Notes under the pieces: model-generated
Told to the model about the DNA's origin: nothing
Seen by the model: only the letters and a program-made list of their open reading frames with translations
Database searches by the model: none
Position numbers and translations under genes: made by a program
NCBI GenBank assembly: GCA_028751875.1
Contig: CM054158.1
Coordinates: 10,574,320 to 10,638,319 of the forward strand
DNA from: Rapana venosa
Lineage: Eukaryota; Mollusca; Gastropoda; Neogastropoda; Muricidae
Length of the DNA stretch: 64,000 nt
Direction of reading: 5' to 3'
Part shown: in pieces, positions 34,862-45,683 of the stretch
How the letters are laid out: the number at the start of each line of letters is the position of its first letter
Position numbering within the stretch: the first letter of the stretch is position 1

Positions 34862-35222
34862 TTAACTCCTTTTCTCTCCCCCCACCCTTCCACCCCTATA
34901 TCCCTATCAACCTCTTCACTTCCGCCTGACACCCCCCCCCCCATCCTGTACCCTCACACCTTCCCCCCCTCTCTTCCGTCCACCTGCCCTCCCCCCCCCC
35001 TACCTCGACCTCACGACCCCCCCTCTCTTCTCAGGTCAGTCCTCTCCTCTCAAGCCTCCCTCCCACCCCCTTCATACACTCGCTCGCCTCCTCACTCCTT
35101 CTCCTCTCCCACTTACCCCACCTACTCACTTCCCCCCTCCCCCCCCCCCCCCTCCCCGCTAATATTATTCCATTGCCTCTTCTCTTTCTCCTCTCCTAAC
35201 TTCCCCATTCTTGTATCACACT
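34862..35222 (+). repeat. C/T-rich tract
   Basis: About 360 bp of nearly G-free C/T sequence with C runs up to about 15. The 128-residue proline/serine-rich frame across it reflects composition and is not called a gene. Confidence 0.85.
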
Positions 35223-35969
35223 AATACATCCTCACTGACAAACTAAACCTCAATAGATGTATTCAAGACCAATTTCCATGGCCCCAAGGGATGGATTACG
35301 AATTTGCCACTAATTAAACCAGCAGTCAATAAAACAACTCGAAGCTATAACCACACGACTCATCACAACAAGCAAACCATTTTCAACACATACTAGGGCT
35401 TTCCGATTCAAGACTTTCAGCAACACATAACCAACACTGACATTCCATTCACCAGGATATAAAATCGTGCGAGCAGATCCACACACAGCCCAAAGAACAC
35501 AGGTCTCCTAATCTATATGAGTGAGTCTGAACTTTCACCACGTCCTGTTCCATCTTGAACGATACGAAGTAGAATCCAACCTGGATTGAAGTTCACTATA
35601 AGACAAAGCGTTGCAGCACCTATTTATAATACGGGTTCTGCTACAGAAATCCACCAGAAATAGAAAAATTGGAAGACAAAATTTGACTCCATGATGAATG
35701 TAGACCAATTAGAACATCTACAGGTGAAAATTTCTTACAAGGTTTTTTTTTTGAAAAAATTTATTTAATATTGACCTCGCAGCAAAAGTAAACAATCAAC
35801 TTCGGACCCAGTTTATGAACTCATTCAAATCATCACCAATTAGTTACTTAAACACAAGAGTCACTATCAAAATCTAACACAATTAATTGATTACAATCTA
35901 CATGTCAGACCCTAAAAATATCATAGTCAATGTCTGTCCCTGTATATAACAGCAGCGAGATTCCCTACC

Positions 35970-38245
35970 CAGCCTCCTCTACCACATGGTCACCAAAAGG
36001 ACACAAAAATTCCTAAAACCTGGCCATCTAAACCACAATAACCTAACGCTGACTCTCGGCAAAATATAATGAAGCAGACTTTTCTTACTAGAGTTTATAG
36101 CAGTTCCATGCTCTCTGGACAATCATCTCAATATTACTTCGCGATCCAGTCCTGGCATTAGCAGTCTCGGGATAAACGTGTTTTTACTGAACTCTATAAC
36201 AAACCTGCCCCATTAAAAACCATAAAGGATCAAACATTGTCCCGGAAAGCGCTTGGTTCTACAAAAGGCACTAGAAGAAGCATGCTTATCTTATGAGAAC
36301 CTTATTAAAAGAACATACAATATTATGAGCGAGGCATAAAACAAAAAGAAATACCATAAACTCACAAAAACGGCGAGAGAATAAGGCAAATATCTCTCCA
36401 AGACTACTTCATCCAATCAAAATTCCAAGCCTGTAACGGAAGGCAATCAATCAAATAACAAATAAACATTTGTCTTCCAAGCTAATGTATTCAAAGTGAA
36501 TTTTTCTGCAGAAAAAGTTTAACAATCATTCATTATATTTCATCTAAAATAATTAGCATTGAATAACTCAAAGTTCCAATTGCGCTCTCAATGAACTAAA
36601 ACAATACTGCCAAGAAAAAGCCGAATTCCATCGCACACTCACATACAATTCATAATACTGCTTCTGACGTCTATACAACTCTATCTGACTCACATCAACA
36701 AACCAAGTACGCTTGGACTCTCGAATGGAATAGATGTCAGAATAAGAAACTCTCAGCTCCAGTCTTCATACAGACCACTCTGACACATATCTATAAACTT
36801 TGCCTTCATAAGAACTATTTCCCAACGCCTTCAAAACTGCCTAAGGTGATTCCCGAACCACCAATCTGGAGACACCTTCCGATCCCTCAAAATTATCAGC
36901 GCCAATCTCTATTATATCTCCCCTTTTCAAACCCTTTGGAAAAAACATAATGATAACAATTCACCAGTCCACATATAGATATTAACAACTTACTTCATCC
37001 AAAATCACATCTGTGATTTAGAAGAAATCATCATGGTGCCATACGGAATTGACTAGTCCCTTGTAGACAAACGGCTTGTCAAACATTAAGACAATAAATT
37101 TTGTGGAGTATTATTTGTAGATTTCAAAAAAGCATCTATCGATTCACAAATTGCCACCCGCAGACTTCTCATTCTACAAAGCTAGACATATATAATCTCT
37201 CTCACAAATACTTTTAGAACTTCCTTCACCCTTTCTCTTATCTTACAAACAGTCAACACTGGTTTCAACATACACCGTCCTCATCCCACACAAAACCCAT
37301 TCATTATGGAGTATCACAGGATCCATCTTAGGATCTCTCTCTTTTCAATTATACATAAATGACCTTTCCTCTCCATATCTCAATCCCAAATCGCGTCACA
37401 CCTCTCTTTGCTGATGACACAACATCACATACAACCATACCCGATACTTAACCTCTCTTCGCAAAGATCTATTGCAAAAAAGCACTGATGATCTTGTCAA
37501 ATGAACTTAACAAAACCACACCGTCCCCACTCCCCCCAAAACAAATACATGTAATCACTTCCATGCACAAAAGCGCCAAAAATCTATCTCATAACTCTAT
37601 CTTCACACTCCATATTAAAAATGAAGCAATCGAACAAGCCTCTCACTTTACAAAGTTCTAGAGTCCAACAATTGATGAAAACTCAGCTGGTACCCATCAC
37701 ATACCCCAACTGAGCAAATGCATGTCTCAATAGAGTATACCAATCTTCTGACCCCTACAATATCAAACATCTCTCCTCTTGACTTTCATCACAGATAACT
37801 ATTCTTTCAACTTATATACAAACTTCAAACAGATTACGCTTCAATCCCCTTCTTGTAGCATTCTGCTATTGCAACACTAATGAAATCATTATTAATTATG
37901 TGTAAACGTAGCTCTTAAACTGGTCCTTCTGAAGAAACTTACTAGAAGAGAGACTTCTACTCATTAAATATTATTCCCTACACCAAAGACGAAGATTCTA
38001 ACAAAGCTCCTATGATGTTTTAATGATCTACTTTACAGGAACTCCTGGTTCCCTCATCCTTAAAAGACAAGTTCCCAATGAATCACCTTCCAGAAATACT
38101 GAAAAGCCGATGTTGCTCGAACCCACAATAGATTTGTTTAAATCTAGCTTACTTTCACTCTCAGGGCCTGTGCTTGTGGAAATCCCTTCCTGACTCATTT
38201 AGACATCACCCAACTCAACCTCTTCAAAAGGTCTCATCTTTTCAT
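35970..38245 (+). pseudogene. LINE-2: non-LTR retrotransposon ORF2, broken
   Basis: The linker region reads VFTELYNKPAPLKTIK (about 36.18-36.23 kb) and KALEEA, with NKYHKLTKTARE in shifted frames. The reverse transcriptase shows LFVDFKKA at 37111-37134 (motif A), GVSQGSILGS at 37308-37337 (motif B), LYINDL at about 37349-37366 and LFADDTT with catalytic FADD at 37407-37418 (motif C). The C-terminus reads LCLWKSLPDS then frameshifted TSPNSTSSKG, the WNSLP type that ends many CR1/Jockey-like proteins. Frameshifts and stops are frequent. It may be inactive, or the errors may be technical. Upstream, 35.25-35.97 kb is probably the same element but unrecognisable. Confidence 0.8.
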
Positions 38246-38329
38246 CACTTGATGCATCATAAATAAACTAATCACCTTGATCCGTTGGAAACAAAGTAAA
38301 TCTATCCTCCCCTTCACATTACACCCCAA

Positions 38330-38400
38330 TTATCTCTCTCTACTCTCTCCATCCTCCTCCTCTCTCTCTCTCTCTCTCTTCGTCTCTCTCTCTCTCTATT
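38330..38400 (+). repeat. CT microsatellite
   Basis: CTCTCTCTCTCTCTCT run between the LINE-2 ORF end and its 3' tail. Confidence 0.9.
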
Positions 38401-38407
38401 ACCATTA

Positions 38408-38527
38408 AATGTACCCTTACGGGCGGGGACTGGCATGTAAAAAAAGAGCACATGTGTGCTATTCATCTTCCTCGAAATAAAACTATAATCTGTCATTGCG
38501 CGCATTGTCCTTGTCATTGTCCTCTTC
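38408..38527 (+). mobile_element. LINE 3' tail, copy 1
   Basis: A block of GGGCGGGGACTGGCATGTAA, then GAGCACATGTGTGCTATTCAT, CCTCGAAATAAA and TGTCATTG-type units ending in GTCATTGTC. The same block is at 39770-39868 in a shorter form. A 3' end built of short repeats after an AATAAA-like hexamer is usual for LINEs that prime on microsatellite tails. Its position after LINE-2's C-terminus, in the same strand, makes it LINE-2's 3' end. Confidence 0.7.
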
Positions 38528-38612
38528 CTCTCTCCTCTCCCCTTCTCTCACTCCCCTTCCTCCTCCTCTCTCTCTCTCTCTCCTCTCCCCCTCTCTCCTC
38601 CTCCTCCTGTGG
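38528..38612 (+). repeat. CT microsatellite
   Basis: CTCTCTCTCTCTCTCC runs directly after the LINE 3' tail. Possibly the insertion target or an expanded tail. Confidence 0.9.
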
Positions 38613-38819
38613 TATGAGAGTGAATGTTTACTTGTAATGCTTTGTGCCTACTTCCAAACTGCCATCAAAAATGATTTCTTTCCACTATTCTTTCTTCTTT
38701 ATCATGACTCTAGAGCGCGATCTTAACATACAATATTAAATCACAGTGAGTGCTAATGGCTGCTAGCTCGCTTGATGAAATGAAAATTTGTATGCAATCA
38801 TTCATATCATCACATATGC

Positions 38820-38905
38820 TACTCTCTGTACACTCTCTGTCCTCTCCCGTACCCCTTCCTCCCTCCTCGTCACTCTCTCTCTCGTCACCACTCTCTCTCG
38901 TCTAT
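38820..38905 (+). repeat. CT-rich tract
   Basis: CTCTCTGT and CTCTCTCTCG runs, the third CT tract of the region. Confidence 0.8.
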
Positions 38906-39164
38906 CCTTTTAATGTTTGCCTTATAGAATTTAATTGTCCTGTTTACAATAAGTATCCTTTGAATACTTTTATTTAATATTTCAGTTCTTTTAAATGCCG
39001 AAAGTCTTTGACTGTAATTTGCGATTAGTGAATGTTTTATTTTTGATATCTTGTTTTGAGTGTACCAATTACATGTATAGCTAATTCCAATGTGCAGATG
39101 TCCTCTCTTCCTCCATGACTATACTCCATATCATCATAAAGAGACCTCGATTCGGCATTGATGC

Positions 39165-39262
39165 ATGGTGTGCGAGTGTGCGCGCCCGCGCGTGTGGTTG
39201 TGTGACGTGTGTGTGTGTGTGCGTGTGTGTGTCGTGTGTGTGTGTACGTGTACGTGTGCATG
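39165..39262 (+). repeat. GT/CG-rich microsatellite
   Basis: A GCGCGCCCGCGCGTGTGG block followed by GTGTGTGTGTG and GTGTACGTGTACGTG. Confidence 0.85.
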
Positions 39263-39402
39263 GAGTCAACGCAAAATTGCTTTTACAATAATTCTCCTAA
39301 GTCTGCTATTACAATATTGTGTTTTGTGTCGTTTACCTATTGCTGTACTGCTTCCCATAACCAGCACAATAAATTTTTGACGTTTCTTTCCTGCTAGCCA
39401 AA

Positions 39403-39762
39403 ATGATACTATTTACATGTTTCTTATCCTTTAATTATGGAGATTTTGCTTTTGCGTTTGGTCTCTGCTTTGGTTTGAGGCTTCGGTTTTTCTTTCTGCG
39501 AGGGGGGGTTCATTTGGTTGCTCCCCTCTCCCCTTGGTTGGTTTGCCGAGCTTTTGACTTTCTCTTGTTTCTTTGCTTTCTTTTCGCGCGGCTTGATTCT
39601 GTGTTTTTCTGTCACATTTGGCTTACTTTCTTCCTTGTTGCTTTTTTCTCTCTCTCTTTTTCGGTGATTTCTTGTCGGGCCTTTTGTGTAGATATATTTT
39701 CCCCGTATACTGTCTGTGAGGCTATCTGCGCTATGGACGTTATTTTTATATTATTATCATAA
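39403..39762 (+). other. T-rich open frame, probably not a gene
   Basis: A 119-residue frame very rich in F, L and C lies between the GT tract and the second LINE tail. Its composition follows the T-rich DNA. In the degraded rendition the same stretch (21.24-21.72 kb) is also T-rich. It could encode a hydrophobic peptide, but nothing supports that. Confidence 0.15.
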
Positions 39763-39769
39763 ATTATAT

Positions 39770-39868
39770 TCCTAAGGGCGGGGACTGATGAACAAAGAGC
39801 ACATGGGTGCCTATATTCATTATCCTCGAAATAAAAAAAATGTCACTCGTCATTGTCATTGTCCCCCA
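39770..39868 (+). mobile_element. LINE 3' tail, copy 2 without body
   Basis: It carries AAGGGCGGGGACTGATG, AAAGAGCACATGGGTGCC, TCATTATCCTCGAAATAAA and GTCATTGTCATTGTC. This is the same 3' tail as at 38408, about 1.35 kb downstream, with no RT sequence before it. It is either a strongly 5'-truncated insertion or a second processing end. Confidence 0.7.
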
Positions 39869-39874
39869 TCATCA

Positions 39875-40300
39875 TCATGCAATACAAAAAAACATTGCCT
39901 GTGAATCGGTGGCCCGCCAGTAGTCCTCCGTCTCATTGTGACCACACCCTTCAGGATTCCCTCTACAACTTCTTGTGCCTGTTGTTGAGTTTTTGCGTGT
40001 CAGGCCTTTGGGGTTGAGGTTACTTGAGAGAGGGTCGTAGTAGGCACGTTGGGTGGTCGCCAACTCTGAGCGTGGGTCCGACTCATCTAAGCATGGCTCC
40101 GAGCGACCTGAGCTAATACACTGGTCGTCTAGAGTAGGGGGACTGGAGAAAGGGGTTGACAAAGCTTCGAAGGCGCCCAAAGGACTCGGAATCTGAGGGA
40201 TCGAGTTACGCGTGAGCGGACGCAGGGGGCTTAGTAGGTTGTGTCCCTGCGACAATAGTAGCTCAGAACAGAGCAGCACTGAACTCTCACCAAGTGACAA
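39875..40300 (-). CDS. unrecognised 141-residue open frame
   Basis: It starts MSLGESSVLLCSELLLSQGH and continues through PLTRNSIPQIPSPLGAF and SSGRSEPCLDESDPRSELA to a stop. Composition is mixed, with S, P, R and E and six cysteines, and not low complexity, so it is a better coding candidate than most frames here. I recognise no domain. It abuts a LINE 3' tail and could be part of another retroelement. Confidence 0.3.
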   Translation of the reverse strand: MSLGESSVLLCSELLLSQGHNLLSPLRPLTRNSIPQIPSPLGAFEALSTPFSSPPTLDDQCISSGRSEPCLDESDPRSELATTQRAYYDPLSSNLNPKGLTRKNSTTGTRSCRGNPEGCGHNETEDYWRATDSQAMFFCIA

Positions 40301-40504
40301 CCAGCAGCAAGTGCAGGGCCCGTCTGGCTGGTGGCACTGTGGAGGTCTGACATTGAAATGGGCTCCCTGTGGACGGCGACCCTGAGGATGCGAACATGTC
40401 GAATCTGGGTAATGCGCAACTCTGGGCTAGGGATTGGGCCAGCTACAAAAAACAATTCTTCTGTAAAGTTCTCACATTCGAAAAACATGAAGTGGTGAAT
40501 ACGG

Positions 40505-40566
40505 ACAACTAATACATAATAATAATAATTATAATAATAATAATAATAATAACAATATATATAATA
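40505..40566 (+). repeat. AAT/ATA microsatellite
   Basis: TAATAATAATAATAATAA-type run ending in ATATATATAATAAATG. Confidence 0.9.
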
Positions 40567-40574
40567 AATGGAAC

Positions 40575-40766
40575 GTGTCCTCAGTCCTAACCTCTTGCCA
40601 AAAGACAAATCTCAAACGCATCAAAAGAACCCCCAGCTTCAGGCCAAACTTAGACAGAAGACTTGGCGACCTGAGCGCCCAACAGATGAGACTTCAGGCT
40701 TGCCAAGCAGCCAGAGTCCCTTCACTCCCCACTGAGGAGGATGAGCGCGTGAGTCTTCACACAATG
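40575..40766 (+). CDS. short unrecognised open frame running into the 47-bp satellite
   Basis: The frame reads TNLKRIKRTPSFRPNLDRRL and DLSAQQMRLQACQAARVPSL, and TEEDERVSLHTMVLDD, before entering the satellite. The charged, non-repetitive composition suggests an exon or retroelement fragment. No domain is recognised, and the later part (to 40928) is satellite translation. Confidence 0.25.
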
Positions 40767-41697
40767 GTTCTGGATGATTCATGTTTTTGGCACACAGACT
40801 GCTTTCTTTACAATCGCCACTCTCTCGATGATCTTGTTTGGCTCACAGACTGTTTTCTTCAAAATGCTTCTCCGATGATCATGAGTTTTGACACACCACT
40901 GTTTCTCCTTCAAAATGCTTCTCGATGATCATGGTTTTGAGGCGACGAAGATCCTTCCTCTCAAACGCGCTTCTCCTATGTCCATTCTTCGGCTCACAGA
41001 CGTTTTTCTTCCCAATCCCTTCTCGTTTCACTCTGTTTGGAACACAACTGTTTATTCACCTTCAAATGCGTCTAGATGATCATGTTTGCTCACAGACTGT
41101 TTTCTTCCAAATGCTCTCGATACTGACCTCATGTTTGGCTCACAGACTAGTTTTTCTCTAAAATGTTCCTTCTCGATGATCATGTTTGGCACACAGACTT
41201 GTTTTTCCCTTCAAAAGCTTCTCGACTCGCCACCATGTTGGCTCACAGACTGTTTTCTTCCAAACATCCTTCTCGATGATCATTTTTGAACACAGACTGT
41301 TTTCTCCCATCAATAATGCTTCTCGATGACCATGTTTGGCTCACAGACTGTTATCTCAAAATCTTCTCGATGATCATGTTTGACACAGACTGTTTTCTTC
41401 AAAACGCTTCTCGATGATCATGTGTTGAGAACTCACAGACTGTTGCTTACAAAATGCTTCCTGAAGCGCGATCTGTTTGGACACATGCTGTTTTCTTCCA
41501 AAATGCTTCTCGACAGATCATGTTGACTCTACAGACTGTTCCTTCTTCACAATGCTTCTTGGATAATCATGTTTTTGGCTCACAGAACTGTTTTCCTTCC
41601 TAACACTTCGCTTCTGGATGATCATGTTTTTTGACACAGACTGTTTCTTCACAATGCATCTCGATGTCATGTTATTGACCTCCACAGACGTGTGCAA
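40764..41697 (+). repeat. 47-bp satellite, about 18 copies
   Basis: The unit is approximately CTTCTCGATGATCATGTTTG followed by GCTCACAGACTGTTTTCTTC and CAAAATG. Spacing between successive CACAGACTG motifs is about 47-50 bp. Copies vary by insertions and losses. The unit contains the palindrome TGATCA. Because 47 is not divisible by three, all frames rotate, and the overlapping ORFs on both strands are not genes. Confidence 0.92.
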
Positions 41698-41699
41698 AT

Positions 41700-41960
41700 G
41701 AAAGAGGAACTGAAACGAACCAACTGATGGATGGGTGCAGTACCTTGCCGTGGTCTCATGTCTGGAAGACCTGCATGGCACCAGAACAGGCAGTTTGTTG
41801 TTTCCTATGGGCAGCACGGGACAAGCATCTCCACACTGTTGACCAAAGCTGTCTGTGCGCCGACTGCTCTTCATGTAGTACTTTCCAATGGTGGTGACAC
41901 ACAAAGCACATTCAGCACAGATGCTGTCAAAGTTACCCCATGAACGTGGATGAAATCGGA
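41700..41960 (-). CDS. unrecognised cysteine-rich open frame
   Basis: Within a longer minus frame (41518-41982), the non-satellite part reads SWGNFDSICAECALCV, TTIGKYYMKSSRRTDSFGQQ and CGDACPVLPIGNNKLPVLVP. Five cysteines lie in about 55 residues, three of them closely spaced (CAEC then C) and two as CGDAC. The plus strand is also open here (41731-41943), so the coding strand is uncertain. The C-terminal part of the frame is satellite translation. Confidence 0.25.
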
Positions 41961-42137
41961 ACAAAAATAAACAACTCAACAAGCATGAACTGCCAGCAGA
42001 AAAGATAAATATAAATCTGAAGCACCATTAAGGTCCTCTCTGGCTGATGGCCCCAGAGGCGGCCTAACACGAATCCTCTGGGCCACGTGGAGGACCTTCG
42101 CCGCGTTCTTCTGCCTTCTCTGCACAGAGCGAGCTTG

Positions 42138-42480
42138 TTCTACCCGACGCCCCCTCCCCCCCCCCCCTACCAACAGGAGGAGATCGGAAGCAGACACCAC
42201 ACCGCCTTGGTGAGGCCATCCAGACATTTGAGGTATATGAACACTATCTCACATCACAAGAGATGTTCTCAGCAGCAGCTCCGTCTGATGACGTTCATGC
42301 AGCAGTACAAAGCATGCACTTCTACGTGGAGGCAAACCTCCCATCCTCTCTCTTTAATCTCAGTTTATGTCCACATTGGCTCTGCCTCTGTCCTGTCTTA
42401 CTGCCTCTCTCGCTCCTCCCCCCCCTCTCTCTCTTCCCCACCCCCCCCCCTCCCCCCCCCCCCCCCCCCCCCCCCCCGCA
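42138..42480 (+). repeat. C-rich tracts with weak ORF between
   Basis: C runs occur at 42150-42168 and 42418-42478 (over 30 C with few interruptions). The frames across them are proline-rich by composition. The DNA between (42.18-42.41 kb) is ordinary and unassigned. Confidence 0.7.
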
Positions 42481-42559
42481 TATTTTCAGCAGCTCCCCAA
42501 TGATTTTGGATTTCTTTTATGTTAGTTTCTTCTCAACTCAGAGTTTCTCAAACTAGAGG

Positions 42560-44780
42560 TCTCTTTCCGACAACTTGGGACTGACATTATCATTCTGCCT
42601 CTCTCTTACACCAATAGGAGATGTAAATTATCCAAACAACTATAGAGTATATCCCTCTGCTGTGAGCTAGCAAGAAAAATTTACAGTAATTTTTATTAAT
42701 CACAGACTTCAAGAATGAGCGGATAGAAGCAAATAATACCTTATGGTGAAACTTCAAGCAGGCTTTAAACGCCAACTACTCAACTATAGACCTCATATAT
42801 TTACTTTGATTCCTTTGTCACAGAAACAGATCTTCACTCAATCGTAGTTGTATGGTTGCTTTTTTAGATTTTGGTAAAAAGCGTTCGATACTGTCAATAA
42901 GAAACTAACCTGGAATATCGGTTAAAAAAATGGTATTCAAGCGAACATTATTGAATGCTTTAATGAACATCTGTACAGATCTTCGCCCAAAGCCAGAATT
43001 AGATACTGGAGAGTAATAAATGACTGAATGCATTCCTTGTACTTTAGGTGTAAACAACGCTGATGTTTGTAGCCCTATTTTGCGTTTCTTTTCCTTTTTA
43101 TTAATGAATTAACTGCAGAAGTTGTCTAATAATGGAAAACACAATGGAGCACGGTTTATTGGTGATATGATGGAATTATTCCATTCTTCTTCTGGATGAA
43201 GATGTTCGTTACTGATGTCTGAAACTAAATTGGCTTGCAAACTCAATTCTGCGAATCAGTTTATTCTTCACATGCTCTTCTGCAGCTCTACCAGTTAAAC
43301 ACTACCCATGTCAAAAAGGCCAATATAAGAGTACTTTACGACAAAGGGCGTTATTTGAGTTATAAGAAAAGCTCGGACTTATAATCTGACAACTTCACGC
43401 CAGTGTACCACCACTGTATAAATATATAGGATGTATCTTGCAACAAGACTTAGTTTTTACGTGGTCCATTTAAAAACAGACCTATCAAGCAAGCTCAAAC
43501 GTGCATTGTCTTTATTATAACAAAAGTTATCCCTCCCTTAGAAAATCAGTCTTTTTGAATTATTATAAAATTATTTGATGCTCAGGTTCAGCCCATCAAC
43601 ACAGTAACGAGCTGAAACTATGGGGTCTTTACTATCCCTCTGAGGCATACCACTGAGAAAAAATCATTTTATTTGCACTAAAAAATTTCTTGGGTAAAAT
43701 AGTGAAACACCAATGATCTTGATCTATGCAGAAACTAATCTCGCTATCCAATTTGTCAATTCCTCATCGGTGAGATGTTATTTGTACAGGATGAAAAATT
43801 AGAAACGGATAATCATAGGTTACCAAAAAACCAGCATTACTATGTAATATATATCTAGATAATGGGGTCAAAATAAATGGGTAATATCCAAAACTGAGGT
43901 TCAAATATGTGAGTTAGGATTATGCTTAATCGTGGTTCAATCAAGAGTAGAGATCAAATGGGTTTATACGAGTACTGCGCACTAGCCGCTCTCTCTTCTT
44001 CTTCATTGGCGCATCGATGATGACCATCTATACATCCTGGGATTGGGAGGGTCCCCCCCTTCCTCCTCTCCCTCCTCCTTCCCCCCTCCTCCTCTCTGCA
44101 TTCCGCCCTCCCATTTCTGGTGGTGCGAAGATGACTTCCTTCTGGCCATCCGCGCTTGAAAAGTTCTTGAGCATATGGACATGTAATAGTATACCATATA
44201 CCTATACTATACCCTACCTACCCCTATACCATACCCTAATTGATAGGTTGTAGGTGGCCGGAGTTTCCAGTCATACTTCAGGAGAGTGCGATCCGTTTTA
44301 AGTTTGTATATGCAGTTTCGTTTATTAGTAAAATTTCCTGTACTACTTATTCGCGTCACATGCTCCCATGGTAGACAATCTAAAACATATTAGACAAAAA
44401 TTTAGAGATTTATCGCGAGTGGTCTAACTTGTAGGTGCCTCCAATCTTTCGCTATAGACAACACACTGTGAAACAGATCTTCCTTGTCCATTATGTAAGG
44501 GATTCCTGTCACGATTAACAACGAAGTTCATTTGAGGTCACTGATGTTGTCCTATGTTAAACACTGACCTAAGAACTCCAGTTGATACCCCAACAACAAA
44601 TATACTATGTGAGCATGTCCTTCCAAGCCTTAGAACTTGTATAATTATGTCACTACTAACGAACCATTAATAAGCGACTAGCTCATTCTTATTTTGCGCT
44701 ATAACTTCTTTTAAATTAAAATCTACCGTATCTGTACTTGAGGTATTCATCTTCTGTTCATAATGTTCCTATACAACATT
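42560..44780 (+). pseudogene. LINE-3: non-LTR retrotransposon ORF2, heavily broken
   Basis: Ordered remnants in shifting frames: VKLQAGFKRQL (about 42.75 kb, fingers), FLDFGK then AFDTVNKK (about 42.86-42.90 kb, motif A, one base inserted), INELTAEVV at 43109-43135, LKRALSLL, FSPSTQ, KKFLG (about 43.68 kb), IYAETN (about 43.72 kb) and FVNSSSVRCYLYRM. A late LPCPLCK segment at about 44479-44499 is a zinc-knuckle-like pair preceding the usual C-terminal tail. The order matches LINEs whose C-terminus carries KKFLG, TPND-like, YAET and then CPxC motifs. Motif C is not clear. It is dead as written. Confidence 0.7.
44050..44100 (+). repeat. CT/C-rich tract inside LINE-3
   Basis: CCCCCCCTTCCTCCTCTCCC-type tract between the YAET part and the CPLC part of LINE-3. 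The surrounding 44.0-44.25 kb, including a run of TATACCATATACC-like units, does not look like LINE sequence and may be an insertion or consensus failure. Confidence 0.6.
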
Positions 44781-45044
44781 TTTTTGGAATGTGATTATAT
44801 ACACACAACCCCTTCATGAGGAGCAAGGCCATAATTGAATTACAACTTCGCGCATCTCGCCTCTTCGTGAGCTGAACACTCCTCACACTAAACATAACGA
44901 CCAAAACCAACAACACCAAGAAAACCTCCGATACCCTTTCACAAACAACATAACTTCGTATTTATCCCTTTAATATGGAGCAGTCCGCACCCTACATGCA
45001 TAGCATACGCGTCACCTGACGCACGCGCGTTGTGCTAATGTATG

Positions 45045-45470
45045 TATTTTTTGAGTGTGTATACCCCCGCGCGCGCGCCGCTCGCTGTGTGTTCTAGCGC
45101 CCGCGTGTCTCGTCGCGTATGTACGTGTGTGGGTGTGTAAGTTTCTTGTGTGTTAGCTTGCGTGCCGGGCATGTAACTATATAACATCTTTTTTCTTATT
45201 TCTTCATCTCCTCTCTTAAAAAACTTTTACTCACTAAACAGTACCCGCACGCTAAGCATACACACAAGAACTATCACACACCCACACACGTACATACACA
45301 CAGACACGCGCTCGCTGTTGTGGTTCAACCGCGTTCTTGTGTTGTACGTGTCTCGTGGCGTGTAAGTTCTTGTGTGTATGCTTGCGTGTCTCGGCATGTA
45401 TCTTAAAAAGCTTTTCATTTCTCATTCCTTTTAAAAACCTTCTTTATAACACAGTACCATTGTTCCCTTG
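45045..45470 (+). repeat. GT-rich repeat in three copies, the middle one inverted
   Basis: Copy 1 (45100-45235) and copy 3 (45340-45465) are direct repeats sharing CGTGTCTCGT, TTCTTGTGTGT, GCTTGCGTG and CGGCATGTA, followed by CTTAAAAA and a CACAGTACC or AACAGTACC end. Between them, 45248-45300 is the inverse complement (AAGCATACACACAAGAAC and CACACCCACACACGTAC). Copy 1 and the inverted copy could form a long hairpin. Confidence 0.75.
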
Positions 45471-45683
45471 TGTGGTAAAGTTTGTGCAGTCTCACTCTCA
45501 ATCGTTCAAAGCAGCGCTGCAATGTAGAAGGAAAGTTGAAGTGATGCTGTCTTTTCTTCCTTCCTTCCACCTCTTTGTTGTTGTTGTTTCTCTTTCTTTT
45601 TTTCTCTGTGTTTTGTTTGTTTTGTTTCTTTCTTCTTTGTTTATTTCTTCTTCTATTCTACCTTTGTTTGTTTCTTTTCCACC
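45471..45683. other. T-rich DNA left of the exact repeat
   Basis: GTTGTTGTT and TTTCTTTC-rich sequence without a gene, ending at the left edge of the 7.68-kb repeat. Confidence 0.6.

Larger units (their letters stand above)
29300..36979 (+). repeat. 7,680-bp exact repeat, copy 1
   Basis: Every base I compared is identical to 45684-53363. The match starts at the G of GCTATGAGACTG (29299 is T where 45683 is C) and ends at 36979 (the next base is T where 53364 is G). The offset is exactly 16,384. The block contains satellite flank, satellite, unknown ORF, GT and CT tracts and the first part of LINE-2. The degraded rendition at 13.6-21.8 kb runs uninterrupted through the right edge, so the 36979/36980 junction is probably natural and the 53363/53364 junction is not. 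Confidence 0.98.

Noticed and set aside
34838..35224. 128-residue proline/serine-rich frame (and its copy at 51222)
   Set aside because: Its composition is explained by a C/T-rich tract. The degraded rendition does not conserve it.
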